Source: Acidovorax sp. NO-1 (GTDB lineage Bacteria; Pseudomonadota; Gammaproteobacteria; Burkholderiales; Burkholderiaceae_C). Taken from it: a DNA stretch of 64,000 bases. The stretch covers positions 62,001-126,000 of the forward strand of contig NZ_AGTS01000071.1 of NCBI RefSeq assembly GCF_000238595.1, read 5' to 3'. The notes beneath the pieces were generated by a model. The model ran no database searches, had not been told where the DNA came from, and saw only the letters and a program-made list of their open reading frames with translations. Of the stretch, positions 1-10,649 are shown piece after piece. Both the position numbers and the translations under genes were made by a program. Within the stretch, counting starts at the first letter, position 1; each line of letters begins with the position of its first letter.

Positions 1-54
1 GGTTACGCCACCGGGGCGGATTTCTCGGTCAACGGCGGCCTCCACATGGGCTGA
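1..54 (+). CDS. phaB: 3' end of acetoacetyl-CoA reductase (partial)
   Basis: The first 54 bases read in frame as GYATGADFSVNGGLHMG and then stop. This is the typical C-terminus of the short-chain dehydrogenase PhaB/PhbB, which uses NADPH to reduce acetoacetyl-CoA to (R)-3-hydroxybutyryl-CoA in polyhydroxybutyrate synthesis. The upstream part lies outside the window, so no catalytic residue can be checked. A strong terminator follows about 50 bp downstream, so this is probably the last gene of its unit. A related SDR such as FabG could end similarly, but the NGGLHMG ending favours PhaB. The intracellular PHB depolymerase gene near 11 kb shows that the organism uses this polymer. Confidence 0.75.
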   Translation, partial: GYATGADFSVNGGLHMG

Positions 55-103
55 TGGTCCGCGGATCGGGAAGCGGGTTTTGCAACCTCTTTCCCCGGAC
101 GAC

Positions 104-130
104 AAAAAACCCCGCGATGCGGGGTTTTTT
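104..130 (+). terminator. Rho-independent terminator after phaB
   Basis: A perfect 6-bp stem (CCCCGC at 110-115, GCGGGG at 119-124) with a 3-nt loop is flanked by six A residues and followed by six T residues. The A and T tracts can extend the stem, so it could work in both directions. It sits just after the phaB stop. Confidence 0.85.
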
Positions 131-451
131 GTTGAGAGGATCCGTGATTTGGCGCAAGGGGCTGCTATGGGCAGCCACGCCTTCAGAAGCGGGCGGGAGC
201 GCGCTTGCGGTCGCGTTCGTCTTCGGGCCAAGCGGACAAGATTGCGGTGGTATTCATGCTGGAAAACTCCTGTGATGTACCAACAACGCGGTCCATCAAT
301 GGTCCGTTGACAGCGTTTCGCAAAAAAATGCAACCGTAAGTGCCCGGGGTATTCAGGGTGGCAATCGCTATGAATATTGCAGCTAAAAACCATTGCTGCA
401 TAAGCGAAAGAGCCCAAAAAATCATGTAATCAATTACATGCGATTACATTT
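131..451. other. intergenic stretch without a supported gene
   Basis: This 321-bp stretch lies between the phaB terminator and the 3' end of the convergent ABC-F gene. A minus-strand frame of 80 codons (183-425) runs through it, but it has no recognisable domain and no clear ribosome binding site. The segment is more AT-rich than its surroundings from about 290 onward. I see no RNA gene or repeat here. Confidence 0.4.
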
Positions 452-2491
<2,040 letters not shown>

Positions 2492-2604
2492 CCGGAACTC
2501 AGAAAAAAGCGCACCCGCACTGGGCGGGTGGCGTGAGAAAAAGCAGGGGCCAGGGCTGCCGCAATCCGTGCCACGGATGCAGCAACGCAGTGGCGCGCAA
2601 CCCT

Positions 2605-3540
2605 CTATTGTGCCGTGAGCCGGGTTTGGGCGGCCAGCGCCTGCCGGGTCACCAGCAAAACCTGGTCTTCCCCCGCGCTGGTATACAGCCAGAAAACCGG
2701 CAGTTGGGGGAAGGCAGCTTCAAAGTGTGCGCGCTCGTTGCCGATCTCCAGAATGATCACGGCGTCCTCGCTCATGCAGGCCGGCGCAGCGGCAAACAGC
2801 TGGCGCACAAAGTCCATGCCATCGTTGCCTCCGGCCAGGGCCAGTTCGGGTTCGGCACGGTACTCTGCGGGCAAAACGGCCATGCTGGCCGCGTTCACAT
2901 AGGGCGGATTGCACAGGATCAGGTCCCAGGGGCCGGGCAGGGCACTCAGCCCGTCAGAGATCTGGAGCTCGATGCGGTCTTGCAGGCCGTGTCTGTCCAC
3001 GTTGATGCGGGCCACGGCCAGGGCGTCGGGCGAGATGTCGGCGCCGGTCACTTGCACTTCGGGCCAGGCCATGGCGGCCAGCACGGCCAGGCTGCCGTTG
3101 CCGGTGCACAGGTCCAGCACCCGGTGGGTGTGGTCGCTCAGGTACTCGTCGGCCCCGCCATCCACCAGCAGCTCGGCAATGAAGCTGCGCGGCACGATGG
3201 CGCGTTCATCCACGTAGAACGGCACGCCCTGGAGCCAGGCCTCCTGGGTGAGGTAGGCGGCAGGTTTGCGGGTGCGGATGCGCTCTTCAAAAAGTGTAGC
3301 TACTCGCGCTTGATCGGCGGGCGTTACAGGCTGTTTTTGTATGGAATTTGGAGCATCTGACAGATCGCTGTCCAGCGGTAGCCCCAGGCGCCAGAGCACC
3401 AGCCAGGCGGCTTCGTCGTGGGCATTGGTGGTGCCATGGCCGAACGACACACCGGCCGCCGCAAGGCACTGCGCACCCGATTCGACCAGGGCACCCACGG
3501 TATCGCCCGCGAGCGTGGGTGGGTGTTGCGGTGCGTTCAT
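2605..3540 (-). CDS. prmB: 50S ribosomal protein L3 N5-glutamine methyltransferase
   Basis: A 311-residue protein of the HemK/PrmB family, which methylates a glutamine side chain of ribosomal protein L3 using S-adenosylmethionine. Visible motifs are the SAM-binding DLCTGNGS (residues 143-150), an acidic GADIS after strand 2, and the catalytic NPPY (211-214). The ATG at 3540 overlaps the dapE stop as ATGA, indicating translational coupling, so this start is preferred over the longer open frame that runs back into dapE. Residues of about 63-84 are encoded by a degenerate copy of the dispersed stem-loop repeat (see 3290-3352); this falls in the linker before the methyltransferase fold and leaves the motifs intact. 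Confidence 0.92.
   Translation of the reverse strand: MNAPQHPPTLAGDTVGALVESGAQCLAAAGVSFGHGTTNAHDEAAWLVLWRLGLPLDSDLSDAPNSIQKQPVTPADQARVATLFEERIRTRKPAAYLTQEAWLQGVPFYVDERAIVPRSFIAELLVDGGADEYLSDHTHRVLDLCTGNGSLAVLAAMAWPEVQVTGADISPDALAVARINVDRHGLQDRIELQISDGLSALPGPWDLILCNPPYVNAASMAVLPAEYRAEPELALAGGNDGMDFVRQLFAAAPACMSEDAVIILEIGNERAHFEAAFPQLPVFWLYTSAGEDQVLLVTRQALAAQTRLTAQ
3290..3352 (+). repeat. dispersed stem-loop repeat, copy 1 (inside prmB)
   Basis: This is a degenerate member of the ~65-bp repeat family whose pattern is TAGCTGCT, GCGCTT, a loop, AAGCGC, then AGGCCGTTTTTG. Here the sequence reads TGTAGCTACTCGCGCTTG, a loop, then CGTTACAGGCTGTTTTTG. It lies antisense within prmB and is translated as a linker. 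Confidence 0.65.
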
Positions 3541-4730
3541 GCCGGTACCCCGCGTGCCGCCAGAGCCTGTGCATGCAGGTTTTCCAGAGTGCGGCGGTAA
3601 ATGTTCTTGAGGGGTTCGATGTCGGCCACGACGATGTGCTCGTCGATCTTGTGGATGCTGGCGTTGGGGGGGCCGAGTTCTATGACCTGGGGGCACACCT
3701 GGGCGATGAAACGGCCGTCGCTCGTGCCGCCCGTGGTGGAGAGTTCGGTGGTCAGCCCGGTCTCTGCAGTGATGGCCTGCTGCACGGCGCCCACCAGTTC
3801 GCCGGGGGTTGTCAGAAACGGTTGGCCGCCCAGCGTCCAGCGCAGGTCGTATTCCAGGCCATGGCGGTCCAGCACGGCATGCACACGCTGCTGCAGGCGT
3901 TCGGCCGTGGATTCCGTCGAGAAGCGGAAGTTGAAGTCGATCACGACCTCGCCCGGAATCACATTGGTGGCACCCGTGCCGCCGTGCACGTTGCTGATTT
4001 GCCAGCTGGTGGGTGGGAAAAACGCATTGCCCTGGTCCCACACGGTGGCAGCCAATTCGGCGAGGGCTGGCAGGGCCTGGTGAATGGGGTTGCGGGCCAG
4101 TTGCGGATAGGCAATGTGCCCCTGGATGCCGCGCACGGTGAGCTTGCCGCTCAGGGTGCCGCGCCGCCCGTTCTTGATCATGTCGCCGGTTTTCTCCACC
4201 GACGTGGGCTCACCGACGATGCAGTAGTCCAGCCTTTCGCCGCGGGCCTTGAGTTGCTCGACCACGACCTTGATGCCATCCACCGAGGGGCCTTCCTCGT
4301 CGCTGGTCAGCAGAAACGCCAGCTCCATCTGTGGATCGGGCGTGGCCGCCAGGAACTCCTCCACCGCCACCACGAAAGCGGCGATGGAGGTTTTCATGTC
4401 GCTGGCGCCACGGCCATAAAGCTTGCCGTCCTTGTGGGTGGGTACAAACGGGTCGCTGCTCCATTGGTTCAACGGGCCCGTAGGCACAACATCGGTGTGG
4501 CCTGCGAATACTATGGTTTTGATAGCTGCTTGCGCTTTACCAGCAAGCGATGCAGGCCTTTTTGCCCATAAATTGCTCACCCGGAAATCCGCAGGCCCGC
4601 TGTCCAGGCGTTCGCACACAAACCCGAGTGGAGCCAGCCGCGCGGCCAGCAGATCCAGACAGCCTGCATCTTCGGGGGTGATGGAAGGCAGGGAGATGAG
4701 CTGTTCAGCCAGGTGCAGGGTGCGGGACAT
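3537..4730 (-). CDS. dapE: Succinyl-diaminopimelate desuccinylase
   Basis: A 397-residue M20-family zinc hydrolase that releases succinate from N-succinyl-LL-2,6-diaminopimelate in lysine and peptidoglycan precursor synthesis. Zinc-site motifs are visible: [11 protein letters not shown] (His78 and Asp80), [15 protein letters not shown] with the catalytic Glu pair, and a C-terminal [13 protein letters not shown]. Residues of about 50-75, just before the first zinc ligand, contain about 15 extra residues ([13 protein letters not shown] and neighbours) compared with E. coli DapE. They coincide with a good copy of the dispersed repeat. Family length is about 375, so the insertion helps explain the extra length. 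The stop overlaps the prmB start. dapD and dapC lie upstream in the same direction. Confidence 0.95.
   Translation of the reverse strand: MSRTLHLAEQLISLPSITPEDAGCLDLLAARLAPLGFVCERLDSGPADFRVSNLWAKRPASLAGKAQAAIKTIVFAGHTDVVPTGPLNQWSSDPFVPTHKDGKLYGRGASDMKTSIAAFVVAVEEFLAATPDPQMELAFLLTSDEEGPSVDGIKVVVEQLKARGERLDYCIVGEPTSVEKTGDMIKNGRRGTLSGKLTVRGIQGHIAYPQLARNPIHQALPALAELAATVWDQGNAFFPPTSWQISNVHGGTGATNVIPGEVVIDFNFRFSTESTAERLQQRVHAVLDRHGLEYDLRWTLGGQPFLTTPGELVGAVQQAITAETGLTTELSTTGGTSDGRFIAQVCPQVIELGPPNASIHKIDEHIVVADIEPLKNIYRRTLENLHAQALAARGVPA
4508..4582 (+). repeat. dispersed stem-loop repeat, copy 2 (inside dapE)
   Basis: This well-preserved member reads CTATGGTTTTGATAGCTGCT, then TGCGCTT, a short loop, AAGCG and GCAGGCCTTTTTG. 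It lies antisense within dapE and stays in frame, encoding roughly residues 50-75. Confidence 0.8.
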
Positions 4731-4810
4731 GGGGATTCGGGGGAATGGGGGGTGAGCAATCAGCTGTGATCATCGGGTGATGCGTCTGCACCAGCGCGGC
4801 CTTAGCGAAA

Positions 4811-4886
4811 GACGCCTGGCAAGGGCCGCCCCGCAGCGTGGGCGTCGCACCCAGGGGGGCGGCGCCGCAGGAGGCGGCTCAGGGGC
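4811..4886 (-). repeat. GC-rich dispersed repeat, second family, copy 1
   Basis: Read on the minus strand, this begins CCCCTGAGCCGCC, passes through GC-rich inverted segments, and ends with the core CTGCGGGGCGGCCCTTGC (4819-4836). The same 18-base core is found at 32824-32841 and 53890-53907. It fills most of the gap between pilU and dapE. Confidence 0.75.
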
Positions 4887-4889
4887 ATT

Positions 4890-6053
4890 TCAAGCCGCGG
4901 GTTTCACATCCAGCACGATTTCGGTAAATGAAGGCGCGTCATCTGGGGTGTCGCGCGCTTCCTTCTGGGCCTTGGCTGCGTTGGCGGCCAGGGAGAAGTC
5001 GTTCTGCAGGCGCCACATCAGGTTGGTGGGCGAGTCGGCGTAAGCCATGCCTTCCTTGCGGTCGATCCTGGAGTCCATGATCAGCTTGGCCAGCGCTTCC
5101 TCAAAGGTCTGCGAACCTTCGGCCATGGATTTCTCCATCGCCTCCTTCACGCCGGAGAAGTCGCCTTTTTCGATCAGGTCGGACACCAGCTTGGTGTTGA
5201 GCATGACCTCCACCGCCGGGGCTCGGCTGCCGTCCACGGTGCGCACCAGGCGTTGCGAGATGATGGCCTTCATGGCGGATGCCAGGTCGCCCAGCATGGT
5301 CGGACGCACTTCGACGGGATAGAACGACAAGATGCGATTGAGCGCGTGGTAGCTGTTGTTGCCGTGCAGCGTGGCCAGGCACAGGTGGCCCGACTGGGCG
5401 TAGGCAATGGCAGCCGACATGGTTTCGCGGTCGCGGATTTCGCCGATCAGAATCACGTCTGGCGCTTGGCGCAGCGCGTTTTTCAGGGCGGTTTGCAGCG
5501 ACTGGGTGTCGCTGCCGATCTCGCGCTGGTTGACGATGGACTTCTTGTTCTTGAACTGGTACTCGACCGGGTCTTCAATGGTGAGGATGTGGCCCGTGAG
5601 CGCTTCGTTGCGGGTGTCGATCATCGACGCCAGCGAGGTGCTCTTGCCTGAACCGGTGGCGCCCACCATCAGGATCAGCCCGCGTTTCTCCATGATCAGA
5701 TCACGCATGACCGGGGGCAGGCCCAGCGAGTCAAATTCGGGAATCTGCTGCGAGATGAAACGGATCACCACCGCATAGCTGCCGCGCTGGCGCATGGCAC
5801 TGATACGGAAACGCCCCACACCACTGAGCGGCACGCCCATGTTGAGCTCGCCGGTCTCCTCCAGTTCTTCGATGCGGTCCGGGGGGACCACTTCGGAGAG
5901 CAGGTTGCGCGGCGCGTCGGGTGGCAGTATCTGGTTGTTGATCGGGATGCATTCGCCGTTGATCTTGATCAGCGCCGGGGCATTGGCCGACAGGTAGACG
6001 TCTGATGCCTTCTTTTCGCTCATCAGGCGAAGAATCCGCTCCATCGTGCTCAT
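4890..6053 (-). CDS. pilU: PilT/PilU-family twitching motility ATPase (PilU-like)
   Basis: A 387-residue cytoplasmic hexameric ATPase of the type IV pilus retraction family. It has a Walker A GATGSGKS (131-138), an Asp box TIEDPVEYQF, a Walker B region APDVILIGEIRDRET, and a His box HLCLATLHGNNS. The C-terminal region with GSQTFEEAL resembles PilU more than PilT. The ATG at 6053 is preferred; the open frame runs further upstream only as a shadow of dapD. It is unusual to find it between dapD and dapE with no other pilus gene in view. Co-transcription with the dap genes is likely from spacing (91 bp after dapD) but not proven. The PilT/PilU assignment is less certain than the family. Confidence 0.88.
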   Translation of the reverse strand: MSTMERILRLMSEKKASDVYLSANAPALIKINGECIPINNQILPPDAPRNLLSEVVPPDRIEELEETGELNMGVPLSGVGRFRISAMRQRGSYAVVIRFISQQIPEFDSLGLPPVMRDLIMEKRGLILMVGATGSGKSTSLASMIDTRNEALTGHILTIEDPVEYQFKNKKSIVNQREIGSDTQSLQTALKNALRQAPDVILIGEIRDRETMSAAIAYAQSGHLCLATLHGNNSYHALNRILSFYPVEVRPTMLGDLASAMKAIISQRLVRTVDGSRAPAVEVMLNTKLVSDLIEKGDFSGVKEAMEKSMAEGSQTFEEALAKLIMDSRIDRKEGMAYADSPTNLMWRLQNDFSLAANAAKAQKEARDTPDDAPSFTEIVLDVKPAA

Positions 6054-6144
6054 GGTGTTTCCCTCTTGGTGTCGGTATCTGTCGTCGGTGTCTGTCTGTG
6101 TCTCGACGGGCAGGCGCGGCCGCCCGCCCCCTGCCTGCAAACGA

Positions 6145-6978
6145 TCAGTCGCGCAGCAGGTCGTTGATGCTGGTCTTGGAGCGCGTCTGCGCGTCCACCT
6201 GCTTGACGATGATGGCAGCGTACATGCTGTAGGGCGCGCCATTGGCGGCTGTCTTGGGCAGGTTGCCGCTGACCACCACCGAGCCCGAGGGTACGCGGCC
6301 ATAGCTAATCTCGCCCGTGGCGCGGTTGAAGATGGGGGTGCTCTGGCCCAGGTACACGCCCATGCCCAGCACGGAGTTTTCTTCGACGACCACGCCTTCC
6401 ACCACTTCGGAGCGGGCACCGATGAAGCAGTTGTCTTCAATGATGGTGGGGCCGGCCTGGAGGGGCTCCAGCACGCCGCCGATGCCCACGCCACCAGAGA
6501 GGTGCACGTTGGCCCCGATCTGCGCGCATGAGCCCACGGTGGCCCAGGTGTCCACCATGGTGCCTTCGCCCACATAGGCGCCGATGTTCACGTACGACGG
6601 CATCAGGATCGCGCCCTTGGCGATGAAACTGCCACGGCGGGCCACGGCGGGGGGGACCACGCGCACGCCGGTGGCCTTCATTTCTTCTTCCGTCAGGTGG
6701 GCAAACTTGGTTTGCACCTTGTCGTAAAAGCCCAGGTCACCGGCCTTGACGACTTCGTTGTCCTTGAGGCGGAACGACAGCAGCACGGCCTTCTTGATCC
6801 ACTGGTGCACGGTCCACTGGCCCACGCCTTCGCGCGTGGCCACGCGCAGCGTGCCGTTGTTCAACTCGGCGATCACGTGCTCGACAGCGTCCAGTATCTC
6901 TTTGGGTGCGGCGGCGGGCGAGAGGCTGGCGCGGTTGTCCCAGGCGTTGTCGATGAGGGTTTGCAGTTGTTGGGTCAT
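6145..6978 (-). CDS. dapD: Tetrahydrodipicolinate N-succinyltransferase
   Basis: A 277-residue protein close to the E. coli DapD length of 274. It transfers succinate from succinyl-CoA to tetrahydrodipicolinate, the entry step of the succinylase branch of lysine synthesis. The middle and C-terminal parts show the left-handed beta-helix hexapeptide pattern (repeated V/I-G-A/x turns, for example [14 protein letters not shown] and [12 protein letters not shown]). The N-terminal helical domain contains the [14 protein letters not shown] segment typical of DapD. It is preceded by dapC, 37 bp upstream, in the same direction. Confidence 0.96.
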   Translation of the reverse strand: MTQQLQTLIDNAWDNRASLSPAAAPKEILDAVEHVIAELNNGTLRVATREGVGQWTVHQWIKKAVLLSFRLKDNEVVKAGDLGFYDKVQTKFAHLTEEEMKATGVRVVPPAVARRGSFIAKGAILMPSYVNIGAYVGEGTMVDTWATVGSCAQIGANVHLSGGVGIGGVLEPLQAGPTIIEDNCFIGARSEVVEGVVVEENSVLGMGVYLGQSTPIFNRATGEISYGRVPSGSVVVSGNLPKTAANGAPYSMYAAIIVKQVDAQTRSKTSINDLLRD

Positions 6979-7015
6979 GTTGTTGTCTGTCAGTCTGTGG
7001 ATCAGGAATCGGAAA

Positions 7016-8221
7016 TCAGGGCGTACGGGACTGGATGAATTGCACGATGCGCAAGGCAGCCTCCACGCACTCTTCGGTTTCGGCCACCAGGGCCATGCGC
7101 ACACGCTGGGCGCCGGGGTTGCTGCCCTGGGCCTCGCGCGCCAGGTAGCTGCCAGGGAGCACCGTGACATTGTATTGAGCCAGCAGCGCACGCGCGAACT
7201 CGGCGTCGTCCATGGCGAGCTGCTCTGGAACCTTGGCCCAGAGGTAAAAACCGGCATCCGGCAACGCTACATCCATCACGCCCGCCAGCAGCGGCGTGAC
7301 TTGGGCAAACTTCTTGCGGTACAGCGCGCGGTTTTCCACCACATGCTGCTCATCGTTCCATGCGGCAATGCTGGCGGCCTGCACGATGGGGCTCATGGCG
7401 CTGCCGTGGTACGTGCGGTACAGCAGGAAGGCCTTGATCAAGGCCGCGTCCCCGGCGACAAAGCCGCTGCGCATGCCCGGCACGTTGCTGCGCTTGGAGA
7501 GGCTGGTGAAGGAGATGAGGTTCTTGTAGTCGCTGCGGCCGAGCTGGTGGGCGGCCTGCAGGCCACCCAGCGGTGGTTCGTCGCGGAAGTAGATTTCGCT
7601 GTAGCACTCGTCCGAAGCGATCACGAAACCATGGCGATCGCTCAATTCGAACAGCTTCTCCCATTCGGCCAGCGGCATCACCGCACCCGTGGGGTTGCCG
7701 GGCGAACACACAAACAGCAGCTGTGTGCGTTGCCACACCGCGTCGGGCACCGTGTCCCAGTTCACGGCAAAGTTGCGTGCCGGGTCGCTGGGCGCGTAGT
7801 AGGGCGCGGCGCCTGACAGCAGCGCCGCGCCTTCGTAGATCTGATAGAACGGATTGGGGCACACCACCAGTGGCTGGCCCCCGGATGCGTCGATGACGGT
7901 CTGGGCAAACGCAAAGAGCGCTTCCCGCGACCCATTCACGGGCAGCACCTGCGTTGCCGGGTCCACCGCCACGGCGTAGCGGCGGTGGAGCCAGCCGGTG
8001 AAGGCCTCGCGCAGCCGGGGTTCGCCGGCTGTAGCGGGGTAACTTGCCAATCCGCCGAGGTTGTTACAAAGTGCATCCTTGATGAACTGCGGGGTAGGAT
8101 GGCGGGGCTCGCCCATGCCCAGGCTGACGGGGCTGTACGCCGCCGGCGGGGTAATGCCTGCAAACAGCTGCCGCAGGCGCTCGAACGGGTAAGGCTGGAG
8201 TTGGGAAAGCAGGGGATTCAT
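7016..8221 (-). CDS. dapC: Succinyldiaminopimelate transaminase
   Basis: A 401-residue fold-type I PLP aminotransferase. The family motif [11 protein letters not shown] and the PLP-binding [18 protein letters not shown] (Schiff-base lysine within SLSKR) are present, as is the late Arg motif QRVRMALV. Context supports DapC, the enzyme that uses glutamate to aminate N-succinyl-2-amino-6-ketopimelate between the DapD and DapE steps. It is the first gene of the minus-strand block, so its promoter should lie in the 171-bp gap shared with the divergent chemoreceptor gene. I found no convincing promoter or operator there. Confidence 0.92.
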   Translation of the reverse strand: MNPLLSQLQPYPFERLRQLFAGITPPAAYSPVSLGMGEPRHPTPQFIKDALCNNLGGLASYPATAGEPRLREAFTGWLHRRYAVAVDPATQVLPVNGSREALFAFAQTVIDASGGQPLVVCPNPFYQIYEGAALLSGAAPYYAPSDPARNFAVNWDTVPDAVWQRTQLLFVCSPGNPTGAVMPLAEWEKLFELSDRHGFVIASDECYSEIYFRDEPPLGGLQAAHQLGRSDYKNLISFTSLSKRSNVPGMRSGFVAGDAALIKAFLLYRTYHGSAMSPIVQAASIAAWNDEQHVVENRALYRKKFAQVTPLLAGVMDVALPDAGFYLWAKVPEQLAMDDAEFARALLAQYNVTVLPGSYLAREAQGSNPGAQRVRMALVAETEECVEAALRIVQFIQSRTP

Positions 8222-8392
8222 GGGGCGCCATTATGGGTGATGGCCCGCTGCAGAGGGTGGGGCGTGGGGCTGCGCGCATGGGTGGGGATAGAGCGGGACG
8301 TTCGCCAGCCATTGGCTGCGGTTTTCTGTCAATCCGCCGTAAGTGCAGTTGCTTACATTTGGTTATTTGGTAAAACGATAAGAGGAGACACG

Positions 8393-9883
8393 ATGTCAGG
8401 ATTCCTACCGTTGCGTCCGGGATTGTGGTGGATGCGCAGGTTGCATCTGCCCGGAAAGCTGATTTCGCTGGGCCTTGCCATGGTTGCAGCCCTCGCTGCG
8501 GCTGTCCTGGGCGCTCCCTGGTGGGGCGTCGCATTGTGTGCGTTGGCAGTGGCTTACGCGCTGCTGGTGCTGCATCTGAGTCTTTCGGCGGATCTGGCCG
8601 GGTTGGCGCGCACCATCGTGATGACCCAGGGAGGAGACCTGCGCGCGCAACCGCGCAGCGACCTCGGGCACGACGAGGTGGCCGATATGGCGCGGTCGCT
8701 GGACCGCATGGTCATCACGCTTTCCGCGATGGTGGCTGACATCCGCAGCAATGCGGCTTTGGTGGCCCATGCCGGGCAAAGCCTTGCCGAGGGCAACCGC
8801 TCCCTGGCCGACCGTACCGAGCAGCAGGCTGCCAATCTGGAGCAGACCGCAGCGAGCGTGGAGCAGCTGTCGTCGGCCGTGGAGAACAACGCGCAGACCG
8901 CCCAGGGTGCGGATGCCCGGGCCGCGCAGGTACGTGATGCCGCCGAGGTGGGCGCACAGGCCATGGCCCGTGCGGTGCAGTCGGTGGAGGCTATTCAGCA
9001 GGGCGCACGCCGGATGAGTGAAATCATCGGTGTGATCGACAGCATTGCCTTCCAGACCAATATCCTGGCCCTGAATGCCGCCGTCGAGGCTGCCCGGGCG
9101 GGCGAGCAAGGCCGCGGGTTTGCCGTGGTGGCTGCCGAAGTGCGTACATTGGCGAAAAGGTCCAGTGATGCGGCGCACGAAATCCGCGAACTGATCGGAG
9201 CGTCGGTGAGTCAGGTGGAAACCAGCGCCGGCCTCATCCGCTCGGCCGGCCAGGGGATCACCGACATGGCGGGAGGCATCCGGAGCGTTGCTGCCAGCAT
9301 GAGCGAGATCTCGGGCTCGAGTGCAGAGCAGAGCACCGGGCTGCGCGAGATCAGCGCCGCCGTGCAGCAGCTGGACCAGATCACCCAGCACAACGCCCAG
9401 ATGGTGGGGCATGCGGTGCAACAGGCCGAGGCCCTCGAAAGCCGTGCCTCCACACTGTCGCACGCGGTGTCCGCCTTCCGCCTGCAGCAAGGCACGGCCG
9501 AGGAGGCCGTGGCATTGGTGGGCCGGGCCGTAGCGCTCTCAAAGAGCACATCGCGCGATCAGTTCCTGAGAAGCATCACGGACAAAAACCAGCCGTACCA
9601 CGACCGCGACATGTACGTGTTTGTGCTCGACACGGCAGGCACTTACCTGGCGTTCGGCGGCAACCCCGCCAAGGTGGGCACCCGCGTTCAGGATATTCCC
9701 GGCATTGCCGGCGACCGGCTGGTGAGCGACATCGTCGCCCAGGCAGACCGTGAGCCGGGCTGGGTGGAATACGACATCACGAACCCCGCGACGGGGGCGG
9801 TGCAGACCAAGATGTCGTACGTTCACCGCGTGGGTGACCTCTACGCAGGCTGCGGTGTGTATAAGAAGCTCGCCGCAAAGTAA
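8393..9883 (+). CDS. Methyl-accepting chemotaxis protein with C-terminal Cache-like domain
   Basis: A 496-residue chemoreceptor. The ATG at 8393 has AGAGGAG just upstream; a longer open frame exists but runs back over dapC. Residues of about 22-62 form two hydrophobic segments with almost no periplasmic loop, so there is no external sensor domain. A HAMP-like linker follows, then the coiled-coil signalling domain with the conserved tip [20 protein letters not shown] (about 212-232). After the signalling domain, about residues 399-496 resemble a single Cache domain, with features such as [18 protein letters not shown] and [15 protein letters not shown]. This would place the sensor in the cytoplasm. 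No CheR-binding pentapeptide is visible at the C-terminus. Confidence 0.88.
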   Translation: MSGFLPLRPGLWWMRRLHLPGKLISLGLAMVAALAAAVLGAPWWGVALCALAVAYALLVLHLSLSADLAGLARTIVMTQGGDLRAQPRSDLGHDEVADMARSLDRMVITLSAMVADIRSNAALVAHAGQSLAEGNRSLADRTEQQAANLEQTAASVEQLSSAVENNAQTAQGADARAAQVRDAAEVGAQAMARAVQSVEAIQQGARRMSEIIGVIDSIAFQTNILALNAAVEAARAGEQGRGFAVVAAEVRTLAKRSSDAAHEIRELIGASVSQVETSAGLIRSAGQGITDMAGGIRSVAASMSEISGSSAEQSTGLREISAAVQQLDQITQHNAQMVGHAVQQAEALESRASTLSHAVSAFRLQQGTAEEAVALVGRAVALSKSTSRDQFLRSITDKNQPYHDRDMYVFVLDTAGTYLAFGGNPAKVGTRVQDIPGIAGDRLVSDIVAQADREPGWVEYDITNPATGAVQTKMSYVHRVGDLYAGCGVYKKLAAK

Positions 9884-9944
9884 GCGGGACTCGCTGGGGC
9901 TCCCGGGTGGAGCAGCGTTGGCGTTCAGGAACTGATCGGGGCGT

Positions 9945-9973
9945 GCAGGCAGGCCACGCCGCCTGCTTTTTTT
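9945..9973 (+). terminator. Rho-independent terminator after the chemoreceptor gene
   Basis: GCAGGC (9945-9950) and GCCTGC (9961-9966) form a stem around a 10-nt GC-rich loop, followed by seven T residues. It overlaps the last codon of the convergent ferredoxin gene. Confidence 0.75.
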
Positions 9974-10649
9974 AGCGCGGCCCTTCGGCCCGCCGTTGGC
10001 GGGCGCGTTCCAGGGCCGCAGCGATGACGGCCTGCCGGGCAGCGGCGCCGCTGGCGGCCTCCTGCTGTACCCCTTCTGGGGCTGGCAGGTCGTCATCGGA
10101 TTCCTCCACCAGCGTTAGCGGTACGCGTTCCCGGTGGGCCTGATAGCGCTGGCGGGCCTGCAGCGCCAGGGGGCTGGACCATGCCGTCCACCCCGTGGCC
10201 GAGCCGCTGACGTTGTCGAGCTGGATGCAGTCCACGGGGCAGACCGGGATGCACAGCTCGCACCCGGTGCAATAGGGCTCGATGACAGTGTGCATTTGTT
10301 TGTTTGAGCCCACGATCGCATCGGTGGGGCAGGCCTTGATGCACAGCGTGCAGCCAATACACCACGCTTCATCGATCCAGGCGACCGCCCTGGGGCCTTC
10401 TGTCCCGTGTTCAGCGCTCAGTGGCAGCGGCGCCTGCCCCGTGATCGATGCCAGGCGGGCGATGCCCTCGGCGCCACCCGGTGGGCACAGGTTGATGGGC
10501 GCTCCCTCGTCGGCAATCGCGTGGGCGTATGCCGCGCAGTCGGGGTAGCCACACCGCGTGCACTGTGTTTGCGGCAGGGCCGCGTCAATCCGTGCTGCCA
10601 GCTCCGAGAGGGCTGCGCGCGCAGCCATGGTCGGGTCGGGGGGGGTCAA
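9972..10649 (-). CDS. rsxB: RnfB/RsxB-family electron transport ferredoxin
   Basis: A 225-residue iron-sulfur protein. The N-terminal part has a four-Cys cluster motif of the Fer4-type found in RnfB (CTRCGYPDC, then a Cys about 17 residues on). Two ferredoxin-like [4Fe-4S] motifs follow ([12 protein letters not shown] and [12 protein letters not shown]). It lacks the hydrophobic N-terminal anchor of classical RnfB, and no other rnf/rsx gene is nearby. The role as a stand-alone electron carrier is therefore inferred. The frame can start at TTG 10649, which overlaps the upstream stop codon as TTGA, or at ATG 10628; the TTG has a better upstream purine run. The C-terminal ~60 residues are Ala/Arg/Glu-rich and variable. 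Confidence 0.85.
   Translation of the reverse strand: MTPPDPTMAARAALSELAARIDAALPQTQCTRCGYPDCAAYAHAIADEGAPINLCPPGGAEGIARLASITGQAPLPLSAEHGTEGPRAVAWIDEAWCIGCTLCIKACPTDAIVGSNKQMHTVIEPYCTGCELCIPVCPVDCIQLDNVSGSATGWTAWSSPLALQARQRYQAHRERVPLTLVEESDDDLPAPEGVQQEAASGAAARQAVIAAALERARQRRAEGPR

Noticed and set aside
183-425. Minus-strand frame of 80 codons after phaB
   Set aside because: No domain, no clear ribosome binding site, and it lies in an AT-richer intergenic gap between converging genes.
8371-8381. CGATAA before the first chemoreceptor as a sigma-28 -10 box
   Set aside because: No TAAAG-like -35 lies at the right distance, so a flagellar sigma promoter is not supported.
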